The position numbers and the translations under genes were made by a program. From NCBI GenBank assembly GCA_028671895.1, contig CM053809.1:37609501-37673500 (forward strand): a DNA stretch of 64,000 bases, read 5' to 3'. The stretch is from Oenanthe sinensis. Its lineage: Eukaryota > Streptophyta > Magnoliopsida > Apiales > Apiaceae. Position 1 is the stretch's first letter. Each line of letters starts with the position of its first letter. Shown one piece after another: positions 35,101 through 46,500 of this stretch. Under the pieces are notes generated by a model, which saw only the letters and a list, made by a program, of their open reading frames with translations, was not told the DNA's origin and ran no database searches.

Positions 35101-36525
35101 CTTCATCCCTTTTCTGCAAAATACATAAAATAAAATATAGTATCTTTCAGGCAATGATTTAATCTATAGCACTTAAATAGGTGCCTCGTTAAATTCTAAT
35201 TTTATAGACAGAAAAGGCAGCAACATACTTCTTCGGTACTTAAAGGTCTTGAATCCTGGCCACATGATAAGAATTTCATCGACATCACCTGGTAAATAGG
35301 GAAACCAAGATAAGTTCCCACTTCCTTTCGAGAAGTTACTGCAAGTATGTAAGTTCCTGAACCAAAACCAAAATAACGAGTTTGAAAATAAATCTAAAAA
35401 GCAAGTAAAGCAAAATAGTTCAGAACTCGTACAAAATTAATCACTGACTTGCAGCCTAGAAACGTTGTTTAGAAGAAAAAAAGCGACAATCGATCAACAT
35501 TTAATCCATTTCAATATGACACTACAAATCAAGTATCAGGGCAAGCAAATGATTGGTAAAATTTGCTTTAATGCCATATTACCCAAAAAAATATAGGGTA
35601 AATTGTGAACTTTTTAGATAGGCAAGCTGATCATTTGATATCAGATGTTTACATCTGCAAAATGAACTCCATAAAATTGCTAGCAATCCTAATGCATGAC
35701 TTGGCCCGAGTGACTATATCAATATAGGCTTCATTTGCCGTACATTATGTAAAATAGAAAATTAGGTACTTGAGAAAAGGTTGTTTCAAGTGATACCTGC
35801 AAGCAACCTAATTGTTCCGGCCACACCATATATAGTAGAGACCTTGGAGGGATTTCCTGTACAAGTATCACCTGTTGCAGTATATATAAAATTAATTTCC
35901 ACCATTCAGTACTAGGTCATAGTACTCATTTTCAGTAGTCATTCAATCTACTTGTAGCCGAGAAAGTAATATGGCAAGGAAAAGTCAATTTGTCTAAAAT
36001 ATCTTCAGAAACATAAATTCAATTTATATATAAAGAAAAACTTCTATTATTAGAGAACCAGAGAATCATTATGTTCTGGACCAAATTTTTCATTTTGTAC
36101 TCTGCAAAATTTGTAACTAAAACTTTCGGTGGAGTAGTATTTGTCTCTCAAGCAAACCTTGGCCAGACAAGATAAGCCATTTTTGCAGGACAACAAGTGT
36201 GTTACTCCAATTCTAGAATCACAAACCATTAACCATTTATAAATGATAATAAAAAGGTTATAAATGAAGCATTTATACAGGACAAAATGATAATAAAAAG
36301 GTTATTCGCCACCCAATTAACCATTTATACAGGACAAAATGAAGCAGTTATAAATGATAATAAAAAGGTGAAAGTGAACAAACCGCGAAGCTCATCGATG
36401 TTGCCATCAAAGCGAGAGATAGAAAAGGCGTGATCTGGCGAATCAACGGCTTTGATCACAAGCTTGTCTTGAAATTCGTGCAACTCCAATTCACTCCACA
36501 GCTTGAAATGATTTGAATTCTCCAT
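29190..36525 (-). CDS. SAC8: SAC-domain phosphoinositide phosphatase (SAC8-like)
   Basis: Twenty exons on the minus strand: 36384-36525, 35797-35871, 35229-35356, 35022-35113, 34805-34862, 33965-34021, 33792-33825, 33599-33679, 33394-33500, 32549-32635, 32299-32376, 31868-31932, 30734-30832, 30525-30624, 30225-30333, 30051-30123, 29870-29963, 29677-29760, 29441-29507, 29190-29317. They give 585 residues, matching the SAC6/7/8 class. The SAC domain covers most of the protein: VSTIYGVAGTIRLLAGTY near residue 60, RRSTRRLGTRMWRRGANL near 215-235, and the catalytic CX5R motif at C390-R396 inside RSNCIDCLDRTNVTQ. Two C-terminal membrane segments (YLPVASALLIGGLTVTSITL and SFVSSLLCASATAGVMALAK) suggest an ER-anchored enzyme that dephosphorylates phosphoinositides such as PI4P. 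Two introns are unusual: intron 7 looks U12-type AT-AA, and intron 17 is GC-AG. Intron 12 contains a viral fragment. Confidence 0.93.
29761..29869 (-). other. GC-AG intron (intron 17 of SAC8-like gene)
   Basis: The donor reads CAG/GCAAGC and the acceptor TTTTCAG/GATGC. Protein similarity requires exon 17 to end DGARQ and exon 18 to begin DAIDLI, which fixes the junction. GC-AG introns are a known minor class with strong donors otherwise matching consensus, as here. Confidence 0.8.
31215..31620 (+). pseudogene. Endogenous pararetrovirus fragment (Caulimoviridae protease region)
   Basis: Plus-strand remnant inside intron 12 of the SAC8-like gene (30833-31867), so antisense to the host gene. 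One reading frame (31228-31428) contains VKIANGNTISINKVCKN and IYQQESGID; a second frame (31361-31648) contains GNNFCQLYGPFTQF and GIRGFLESMKKNS. These are characteristic of the aspartic-protease region of the polyprotein of plant pararetroviruses. The two stretches are in different frames, so at least one frameshift lies near 31420, and stop codons bound both frames. The active-site motif upstream and the reverse transcriptase downstream are absent. It covers about 400 bases and cannot encode a working protein. Confidence 0.8.
33130..33189. repeat. GA-rich microsatellite in SAC8-like intron 9
   Basis: An impure GAGA/GGGA run inside the intron at 32636-33393. A (GT)n run also lies at 30411-30435, in intron 14. 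Confidence 0.85.
33680..33791 (-). other. U12-type AT-AA intron (intron 7 of SAC8-like gene)
   Basis: Exon 7 ends ...CTACAAGGGA and the intron begins ATATCCTTAG, which fits the U12 donor consensus ATATCCTT at its first eight positions. Near the 3' end TTCACTTGAC (33690-33699) resembles the U12 branch site TTCCTTRAY, with the branch A 11 bases from the intron end. The intron ends TTAA and exon 8 begins GCTTTCAG. This junction keeps the frame and gives QGSFQTGKLKLK, as in other SAC8 proteins; no GT-AG choice keeps that segment in frame. It is 112 bases, phase 1. Confidence 0.8.
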
Positions 36526-37854
36526 TATTTCTTGCTAATTCAATCGGGAAATGAGATTTTATCACTATATCAATTTCAATAAGTTAACTTAATTAATTAT
36601 TATAACACTACTAATTTTGTTGATTGTAATATTAAGTAGTAGTATTAAAAACAAGATTGATGAGTGCAAGTAATAAAACAGGTATTGCTTTGCTGGGCCA
36701 ACTCGATACATATATAAGGATTCATGTGATCGCATTAATTAATTATTATTATTATACTACATCCCTTTTATATGTTTTTTAGATAAAAATTATACTAACA
36801 TATATGTCTCCTTTTTTCAGTATAAATTTAAAATAATTTTTTTAATTATTCTTATATTTAAAAATATTATATATTCCGTAAGAATTATGTATGAGTCCAT
36901 ACGGTCTTCAAATTTTCCAATCCTGTAATTTTATAAGGATACTCAAATTTGACCTCAATATTTTAAAAATGACATATAGTATCTCAGGTAAATTGTTTCA
37001 TATTTTGTAAAAATAATAATAATAAACTTAAGTTATCCTCTAAAAGCGCTTATATTTAGTGGCATAATTTTGACTTCTTTATTAATCACTCCGGTGAAGG
37101 AATATAAATACCGTGTTTTCAAATTTTTTATATGATAAGAAAAAAAATTGAAATTTTACGAAAAAATTGAAATATTTTTTCCCCTCATATTCTTAAATTT
37201 TGGATAAAGAAAAGCAGATGAAAATATAAGTAATATATATTTCTACCTCTTATTTCTCTCTTAATCTCTTTACTTTTGGTGAAAAATTTTGAAGTCAATT
37301 TTTTTTAAATTTCTTTTCCTTTTTTTCTTAAAAAATATTGGAAATATATATATTTTTTAAAATTCTTTTTCTTTTTTTTTGTTTTCTAAAATAAAAACCG
37401 GGATCACAGTGAAAGTGAAATGCCTGCTTTCTATGCATTTCCTCTCCACACCTGCTCATATCAATTACGTACAGCCATCAAATTAATCGGGATGAAATTT
37501 TATTTTATTTTACCTTCCACATATTCTTGAAAGAAACTACACATAACACAAGTTACACAATATACACTCTTTTATTGTAATACTGATTCCTTGTCTTAAA
37601 ATCGTTACATGTAATTAACATTAATTCATTATAAAGTCACGTTAATTTGCAACCACCACGTACATTCTGCTGGCCGGTAACATATTCTCATTTTATTAAC
37701 GTTTAAACATTACGAAGCATATATAAATACTATATATAGTTTCTTAATAACTTGTGTTGAACACTAAATACATATATAACCACGTACGAATACTAAGTTG
37801 TCCAGCAAACAGCATAATTAAAGTTGTTGTACGTTGCTGCGAATTTAAAGTGAA
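36526..37854. other. Promoter region of SAC8-like gene / 3' flank of LEA gene
   Basis: AT-rich intergenic DNA shared as the upstream region of the minus-strand SAC8-like gene and the 3' flank of the minus-strand LEA gene. No clear TATA box or coding segment. Confidence 0.5.
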
Positions 37855-38532
37855 CTAGTTTTGTTTAGCACCACAGTGATCCGATGCAGATGCAAGTGCT
37901 GGTTTAGCTTTAGGTGCTGGTGCTGCTAGTCCAGATCCGGATGATCCGTATCGAGAAGCAAAGGTGGCGAGACCACCAATTCGACCTAATTCCCGGTAAC
38001 CATCGATTCCGAGTTGTTCCTTTCTAGTCTGACCTCCATTTCTGCCCATCTCCTTGTACCCTTGTGTCCCAAGTTGCACTTTTCTTGTCTGCCCGCCTCT
38101 CATCCTACCTGCACCACTACTTTAACAATAAGAATCCCACAAAATTATATATGCAAAAAATTCCATACAAGAAAAAGTTACAAAGTAAATATCATATACA
38201 TACATATGATAGATAGATAATTAATTAAATATCGATCTCTTGACAACTATTGATAGTGATACTTAGATTAATTAGTATTAGTTGCTTTTTGTGCAGTCCA
38301 GGAAATAATATTGTCACACTACTAGTATATATATTGATACAAGTGATTAGTCAGATTATTATTCCAATTTAGTGGGCATTATGTACGTGTGCATACCTTC
38401 AGCAAGAAGCTCTTGAGCTACAAGGCTCTTGCCCCCTTTACCCCCGGGAACAACCGTCTCTCCCTTCCTAGCCCTGGCGTCAAGTTCCTGCCGTTGTTCT
38501 TCAGTCGCAAATTTTGTGGCCGCCAACGCCAT
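37855..38532 (-). CDS. EM1-like: Group-1 LEA (Em-like) protein with atypical C terminus
   Basis: Two exons, 38397-38532 and 37855-38108 (GT-AG), give 129 residues. The N-terminal part has the conserved GETVVPGGKGGKSLVAQELLAEG (with one intron just after it, as in the family), followed by two copies of the 20-residue LEA_5 repeat: GGQTRKVQLGTQGYKEMGR and GGQTRKEQLGIDGYRELGR. Em proteins are small, glycine-rich, unstructured and protect cells from drying; they are expressed in maturing seeds under ABI3/ABI5 control. The C terminus differs: after GGLAT the usual acidic ERAxEEGIxIDESKF tail is missing and is replaced by an Ala/Pro/Lys-rich tail with one cysteine, ending CGAKQN. I checked the other frames over this stretch and found no hidden normal tail. 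G-box and RY motifs lie upstream. Confidence 0.9.
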
Positions 38533-38691
38533 TATTGCTTCAAGCTATCAAGTACTAGCTATATATTTAATTATCTGATGCAAACGAGGCAGATTATGTA
38601 TATGCATATGCAGGGTACGTATATATATATAGTAAGAGGTATACATGGTCTACACGTATGTTTGTTGAAGCTGTAGATAAGAAAATGAAGA

Positions 38692-38715
38692 CACGTGCAT
38701 GGGGGATGACATGCA
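38692..38715 (-). promoter_or_regulatory. Seed-type promoter motifs of the LEA gene: G-box/ABRE and RY elements
   Basis: CACGTG at 38692-38697 (about 160 bases upstream of the ATG) is an ABRE core for ABI5-type bZIPs. TGCATG at 38696-38701 and CATGCA at 38710-38715 are RY elements bound by B3 factors such as ABI3/FUS3. A TATATATATA stretch at about 38619-38630, on the promoter side of the start, may be the TATA box. Clustered ABRE and RY is the classic Em promoter pattern. Confidence 0.6.
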
Positions 38716-40558
38716 GATGCGTCAGCTAGAGATCAAACCAGCTTCTTTTGGTCTCATTTGCATACCTTTCAAGTACCAAATCTGTCCTCCCAAGTCCTAC
38801 CTCGATCATCTCCTCGTGATTATTTAAAGATTTTTTGTTTGTACAAAATTGAGGTTGATTTTATAAATATAGAAACTGATATATGTATATCACCATTGTT
38901 AGATGAGTCACTATCTACGCTAGTAAATTTGGACTTGATGGTGTGACAATATTATTTCTAGTATCATCACAAAATATAAATGCTGTCAAACGATAATAGC
39001 TTACACCTTTATAAATAGCTACAGCCTTTATAATAGCCTGTTCTATATACACACACACACGCATATTTCACATATTTACATAAAGAATCAAAAAAAAAAG
39101 ACAGGGACAACTATTGATAGTGTGATGCTTTAGTTAGTTAGTGATCATTGATTCTTAATTGATAAAATTATGTAGCAACAGAAAAATAATATCGTCATGC
39201 TACTGTACTACTGAAAATAAAATATTGTGTTTTAAAATATTGTGTTTGGCCTGTAAAGTTTATAAGTCTTGCTTGTGCTGAATGGTCAGGAGTCAGGACA
39301 TATGGTTAATTTGGTGGTAACTAGTTTGCAAACAATGTACGAGTGATGGATGATGAATTTATGGTACTTCTTTTTGGTTATCACGAGTAGTTATTACTGG
39401 GGGGGGAAATACTTGCAGTGAATATATTTTACGAGAGATCCACACCATAACCAAAACAAGGGATTGGCTTTTACTGAAAAGGAGAGAGATGCTCGTTACT
39501 TGTGTGTTCTTCTGTCTCCTCTATTCAGCAGCCAGCAACCAACAGGTTCACCTTTGTTAACATGAAATTTCAAGGATCAAGAACATACAAAATTTCCCAA
39601 TGCAGATTGATAAATTTGTCAAAAACATGTCATATGTAATTCGACCTTTCCATATTTTTACCCACAGAAGTTGATGCAAAATCTTCGCAGTAACGAAGTT
39701 CAACTACATCAATATATTGGCTATGATCGATGGAACTACAGGTAGTCTCAATCTCCCTGTTGTCTACAATCCAACAATTGGTGTTGCTTGCCAAAATGGA
39801 AGCATTTTTAGACGTCCCGAAGGACTCTACATTAGTTTAATACAGAAATATGATTGTCTGTTTGAGTTTAGATACTTCGTTTTGTTCGTTAAAAAATTTA
39901 AAATGAACGCATAGAGTATGTTCCTCTCCCTTTTCTTGTCTGCCATTATTTCTATTTGCCGATGAGGATTGATATGTCATGAATAGTCTCTTTTTAAAGA
40001 GCAGATTATTATGCATTACGAGGATGAAGGCACAGATTACAGAAACTACAACATTTGTATACAAAACATCTATGCAGCCACTTCGTAGCTTAGTTATCCA
40101 ATTAAAATCCAACTGCTTTTGTTTCAACTCAAATCTCAGTCTTCAATGGTAAATTATTTCCCTTTTCATCAACCTTGGTTACACACGCTACTTTAGCGGT
40201 CTGGTTTCAGTTTCACATATGGGTAAACCAGAAACTGCTATAGGCCTCCAAAAGTAAACAGCCAATGCAAATCTCTCTAAACTAAATGTTTTGAATAAAT
40301 TCAAGGGGAATGAAATAAAATCCCTATAACTGATTTACCACTACTAAATCCTTATTGAGCCTTCTCTAAGAAACCCGTAATCCTGGTCAATCCACTTAAA
40401 CATCTGGAATTCGATCAAATTATACCTCTATATCAAAATTTTCAATTTTTTGCCCTTCTTTCTTAATAGGAAGATGCAAATACACAAGATTTTAATGAAT
40501 TATTATTCAGAATACATTTGCTGTTCTAAAAACTAATATATCCATCTAGCACCACAAC
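38716..40558. other. Intergenic region between LEA gene and TIC110
   Basis: No confident gene. A small plus-strand open frame at about 39723-39840 (MIDGTTGSLNLPVVYNPTIG...) is less AT-rich than its surroundings but has no family features. The right end includes the TIC110 3' UTR. A (CA)n run lies at about 39051-39060. Confidence 0.45.
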
Positions 40559-43500
40559 TTAAAATACAAATTCTTCTTCCCCGGCTACTCCATCTGGAAG
40601 TGTTCTATCCCTCATCCCTCGCAATGCTTCTGCTGTTGAATCACTTATGTCCAGCAGATATTGTAACCGCGATAATTTTTCAGACCCTGTATCGCTCTTC
40701 AGGTAAACAAGGAAGAGATCAGCAAGTTCCACCGGCACCTCCCACGACAATGGTTTAGATGGTACAGCCTTGTCGCAAGCTAACATATCATTGAGAGAGG
40801 ATACCTATTCGTACAAGAATGTAAAAGCTTAGTACTACATAGTCATGTATTGCAATGTTTCATTTTGAAAGCAAATAAACAAATTTTATAAGAAGCTAAA
40901 GTTAAGGTCATACCACCCCAGAATGGTTTCTCTGCCTAAGTAGTGAAACGGCCTGAATTAGTGAGTTTGACAACCTACTTCGTGCAAGTTCATGAACAAC
41001 ACTTCTTGCCTTCACAGAATTGATGCTGAGATCTTGCGGTATTTTGTCAAAGACTTCTTCTTCATCAAACTCCCCAGTTCCAGATGAAAAAATGTCATCT
41101 ACAGTTTTCTTGAAAAGGTTCTCTCTCAAGCTCACAGACACCATGGTATCTAATTCAACTCCAGCTTCCTTAAGTTCTCTTATCTCCTTTATACTGAGCC
41201 TTCCACGACTGACAGCAGTCTCCAGTGCAGCTGACATTTTGGTAGTAGTTATGCTTTTTATTATCTTCTGGGAATACTCGGAAGGCAAACCCACTTTGGT
41301 CTGCAACTCATTGAGCTGCTCAATCTTGTTTTTTGTCAGTTGTCCATCTGCTAAAATTACCTCAGCTTCTTGCCTGAAAGCCTGCTCAGCTAAGCTTCTA
41401 TGAACTTCCACAATCTCCTTGTCAGTCAAACCTAGGATTCCTCCTAGCTGGTTTAGGAAAACATATTCAGAATCGTCTTTCTTTGTGGTGATTTGTGCAC
41501 CAAAAGGAATTCTGGTCACTTCTCCAGTGAGACAATATAGCAGGTATGTTTTGTAAAGGTCAGTTCTATCCCTTTCCGGGAGGTCATGTTCAAGAGTAAT
41601 ATCGGTTTGGCTTCGTTTCCCCAAGTTTACCTTGTTTGGTCTTACTTTTCTAAGCGACTGTATGGACTCCCATTCTTCTTCTTCTTCAGCAGTTTGTACT
41701 TCCTCCGTTGCAGGATCTTCTAACGTAGTATCTGAATCAGTTGACTCTCCTTTAATATCTGCTACTAACGAAGTCACAACCAAGTTATTGAATGCTATCA
41801 TTTTCTTAAGTTCTTTGGCAGCCTCAATACGACTCCCAGAGGCTCGTGATCGTTGTATGTAGCTAATGAAAATTTTGCGGACCTGCATTCACAAAAAAGA
41901 AAATCACATGGAACAAAGTGAGTGTTGCTTTTAGAGACATACATGGAATATCAGGCACCATGAACTTAAGTTGGTGCAAGGTGGCTCACTATCTTTCGAT
42001 CAAACACAATGGAATTACATCTTTTAATGAAACACTGAAAAAATAATCAAGCTAGACCCAGTTACTCACCGCCTTACTAGCGATAGACATAGCAACATCC
42101 CTGCTTAAACGTAAACCATACGCAGCCTTCCTCACAGCTTGCTTGACATCAGCATCATATCCATCCACTCCTGAAGCAATTGCATCCTTCACAACCTGAA
42201 AAAACCTTGATTGTTTTAGTTAATATGGTCAAAATATGTGCCAAGCCAGGTCAAAGTAAACAGACATAAATGTACAATTAATAATCCTAATTGAATAAAA
42301 TTCCTGCAGAACAATTGTCCAGTTGGACCAGCTGTACCTAAATTGGGGGACCACGGACCATCATGTCCTCTTGTTAATATAGTAGATACAATAAAAGATA
42401 GAATTCTGCTATAGTACTCAAACACAGTTATCACAAAATTTCATGTAATAGTGTTCATTAATTTAAGAATGGCAAGGCTGCCTTCTGTCTAACGCTGTAA
42501 ACTTATATGATACGAAAGGATACAGAGAACTGAAAAAAAATCACGAATACAAGGCAAGTATTTCCCAGTCACTCAACGATCCCATACATGATAAATGTAT
42601 ACACTCAGTCACCAGAAATTTCAACATTTTCTTGAATAAACCTTAACCTTCAAATTACACACTCCAATCCCAGATGTTTCACATGTAAAAAAGGTTCTTA
42701 TTGTTATAAAAATCACATGTATATTCTGTCTTATTTTCTATATATAAATAATGTTATATTTTTTATCCCCACCCTACTTCGGACCTAGCTCCAGAAATGA
42801 GAAAACCCTACAACCTATTTCAATTTGCGCATAATCATCTTAGGGACAAATAAGGTTAAAAACTACATGCAGAGAATGACAAAACCACAAGTAATCGAGT
42901 GTGGGTGTTTGAAAGTCAGGTGCCTAGTAAATATAATTTTGATATCCCAGGTAATTGGTTTGTATTCAATATTCCAGCGGTAACAAAAAAAAAATTTAAT
43001 TCAAAGTGCTCAAGGGAAATGTACCCAAAAAAGGGTGCAGAGTAGACTAATAGTTACCTTCTCAAATAAACTGCCGCATATCTCTGCGTGTGCTGATTCC
43101 ACTGTTTGTTTGGGAATACAGAGCATAATCTGAGTCCTCTCCAATGACTTGACATCCTCGTCAGAGAGCTCTCCATTAGATACAGACTGCTTTAGTTTTT
43201 GTCGATATATTTCTAGAAATATTGAAGCATGACACTGTCAGACTCATAGGAAACGAGGTATAATCACGAGGAAGTTCCAAAAAGATATCAAACTTAAATA
43301 TGATTAGGTCTTTTTCTTCTAAGTGTTGGTCATATACATAGTTTCTCAGTTCAGCCGCAACACACAAATATGTCCACGATTCATTACATCCAAAGTACAT
43401 AAATGTTTCAAATTTTGACCTATAGCTACATTTCTCAATGAAACAAGTATAATGATTTGGTATGGATAAGGTGAATTCAAAATAAAACAGGCGAGATAGC

Positions 43501-46500
43501 ATTTATACTAGACCTTAGACATGGACAAAGGAAAGCTGGGAAACGGCCACCAAGATTCCCCAAATTTTTGCAGATGGTCATTGTAGTTCACAAATTTCAA
43601 AGCTCATCGCCCATCTATATTTGATTCATTATAAAAGAGATGATCTATTTTCGTTGTAAGATATACATATAAATGGTGATCTATACAAGAACACAAAAAA
43701 TGTCACCTGTTACAAAAAATTGTTAATGAATATTTTCATTTACACACTTCCCCCTAAAAACAATAAATATGTGTATATTTTTTAATTTTGTTTAAAGGAA
43801 CCAGAGGCCCTAAAAACCTCCTCGCAAAAAATTTCAGACCCCAATTGGAAAAAAACAGCAGTAACCCAGTTTAAAATTTCTAGCTTTGACACTTTATTTT
43901 AACCATTAGATACCTTCATGGATTTCAACAGCCTTCTGTGCATCAAAGTACAATTCTTCGCAGAGGTTTTGAAGGAAGGCTGCTTTGCTTTCAGCAGCTT
44001 CCAAGTGACCAGCAGTTACAGACTGAGCAAGTCGTTTACGATATACTTTAGAAGTGACGTCCAACGTGATGGTTTCTGCCTCTCTTTTACCTAAACCAAA
44101 TATGTTTCTCAGTTGGTTCAATGCAGCCAGCTACAATTAAAAAAACAGATAGAATAAAATTAAAATTTTAATCCAAATGTTATAACTCACAATACGTGTA
44201 CCACATTAATATATGTAATATTACAAACCAGGCGAATATACAGACTCCATGCGGTTATGAATTTACAGGAGTTCATTTGAAGTAACAAGAAAAAGTGAAT
44301 ACTGTTATATACAGAATCCACTCCGAGTTTTATCATTTTGCAAATGAGATTTGTAGAAACACAATATTTCAAATATAGCGGGTTAAGGATACTGGATAGA
44401 TGGCACTTTCTATTTTTCTCGTTTTTCGGTGTGTGTGGGCATGTGTATAATCTATTGTTGGTTAATAATTTACAAGCATAATGGAGTCCCAAAAATTGGA
44501 TGTAGATAAAGTTATCTGGTCATCTTAAAGAAGTCCCTTGATAGTTGATACATTACCGAAGTCTGTTTCTCCACTGGCAAATAAGGGACAATGAACATTG
44601 TAAAGAAACAATGTAAAGAGAAGTTACTATTCATAATTATTCAAACCAACAAAGAACAGGATATAAATTAAAGATCTATCCATTGATTTATGATTAGCAT
44701 GTCTTGTGAGTTGTGATGCATTTCCACACATTAGTAGGCCAAATTATAAAAAAAAGGGAGAAATTCAAGTATAGGGAGATATCAAGAATAACAGGTCAAG
44801 GAAATAAAGACGAAAATATGTTCACAACATAAGGTTAGGCAAAATTAACACAAATAATGAAAATTAAATGCATTCAAGTCGAGGAAGTCAAATTTGTAAC
44901 CTTATCTTCTTCCATTCGGCCACTTGACAATGAATCTGTTACATATGTTCTGTACAGAAGCTTTAAATCATCCATCTTTCTGTCACCATCATATTCACCG
45001 TCTGATCAAAATTTAAGATTAATTCTAATCAAGGTCCATTTGCAATCTTAAACTGGAGAGCATGAAGATAGGTATAACAAGAGTACATCGGCATTCTTAC
45101 CTAGAAGAGAAACTGTTCCAAGACCTCGTGCAAAGCTGCTGGCATCAGGATGATTCTTCAGTGTGACTAACAGAGAATTAAAATCCAATATCTTATCAAG
45201 CTCCTCAATGGGTTGTCTGGTTTGCCTGATGAAAAGCCAACATTTTAGCTTTCAGGAAACATCATATGGCTGGAATGAAGAAATGAGATTGGGGAAAAAC
45301 TAATTTTGAAGTTGATGACTGGTTATTCTGGAAAGTCATTCAAAATTGAGTTCTATCTATACTATATTATCATAAGCGAACATGAGTTTATTTGGTAGTT
45401 TGGTTGGTTCAACGCCTTTCAAAAAAATTACTAAGTACTTTCTAAAAAAAGTTAAACATGTATAATTTATTTCATTTATAATATAATAATACAGTCATTT
45501 AGATTGAACACAATTCTAATAAATATAATTGACTTATCTCAATTTCATTACCGCTTAAACTCTTTGAACTCTATTAAATTCTATATTATTATTATTATTT
45601 TACAATTCTAATAAATAATAATATATTATTATTTGTTTATAAATTAATATTTTAATATAAATTAATAAAATATTAAAAATCTGTTATAAGCTAGTAAAAA
45701 GTTAATGTTTAAACAGTAATGATAAACTTTAGTCAATAGATTTTTCTCTAGCGGCAATCACGACTTTCCATTATCCAGGGGTTTTCATTTTGGGGGTATA
45801 ATAATATTCTTACACTGCTCTTGTCCTGGACTTGAGTGTACTTAGGGCTGCTGATATGTTTTCCTCAACAAGCTTTCGTGTATGATTTCTAAATAGTTCT
45901 TCAGCAAGCTGCAAAATTGAAAATTTGTTTCAGACAACTATAGAACATCAGTAGGACAGCTACAGTCTCGTATAGCTTCAAAATTTACCTCATCAGAAAG
46001 TTTATAGAGTTTTTGCTTCTCTCTCAGGCTAATAAGCGTTTTCACATCAACATCTAGCCATAAATCAACTTCTTTGTTAGGAACGAAACAGTGAATCAAA
46101 AAGCTTGGGCGAAACAGAAAAGAATATATCGTCAAAAAGAAATAAAGATCAAGGATCATTCTAATATACCCAAACCTATCAGGAAGGCCTTGTCTTAACC
46201 CCTTCCCCACTCCCCAGAATTCAGTACAGACTGTTATTTGGTGAATGTGCAGTTATGAGTAGGTTAATCACTCAATCTATCTATTTACTCTCTCATTCAA
46301 TCACATAACTATAGACAAAAAATTACTGAGAACATATTATCACAACTAAGTGACACTCTATATGCAGCACTAAGAAATACTTCTACTTAAAGACTCAATA
46401 TTATGCAAATAAACATGTTTTTACATGTCTCCATTGTTTACACAGGTCCTTACTATCTTTTTACTTCCGGTACACAATGTAACCTCTCTCTTGTTCTCAA

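Noticed and set aside
39723..39914. Possible small gene between LEA and TIC110
   Set aside because: The frame turns AT-rich after about 40 codons and shows no family motif; it is noted only as unexplained sequence.
41020..41403. 127-codon plus-strand open frame in TIC110 exon 14
   Set aside because: It is antisense to a well-supported long exon and has no independent family match.
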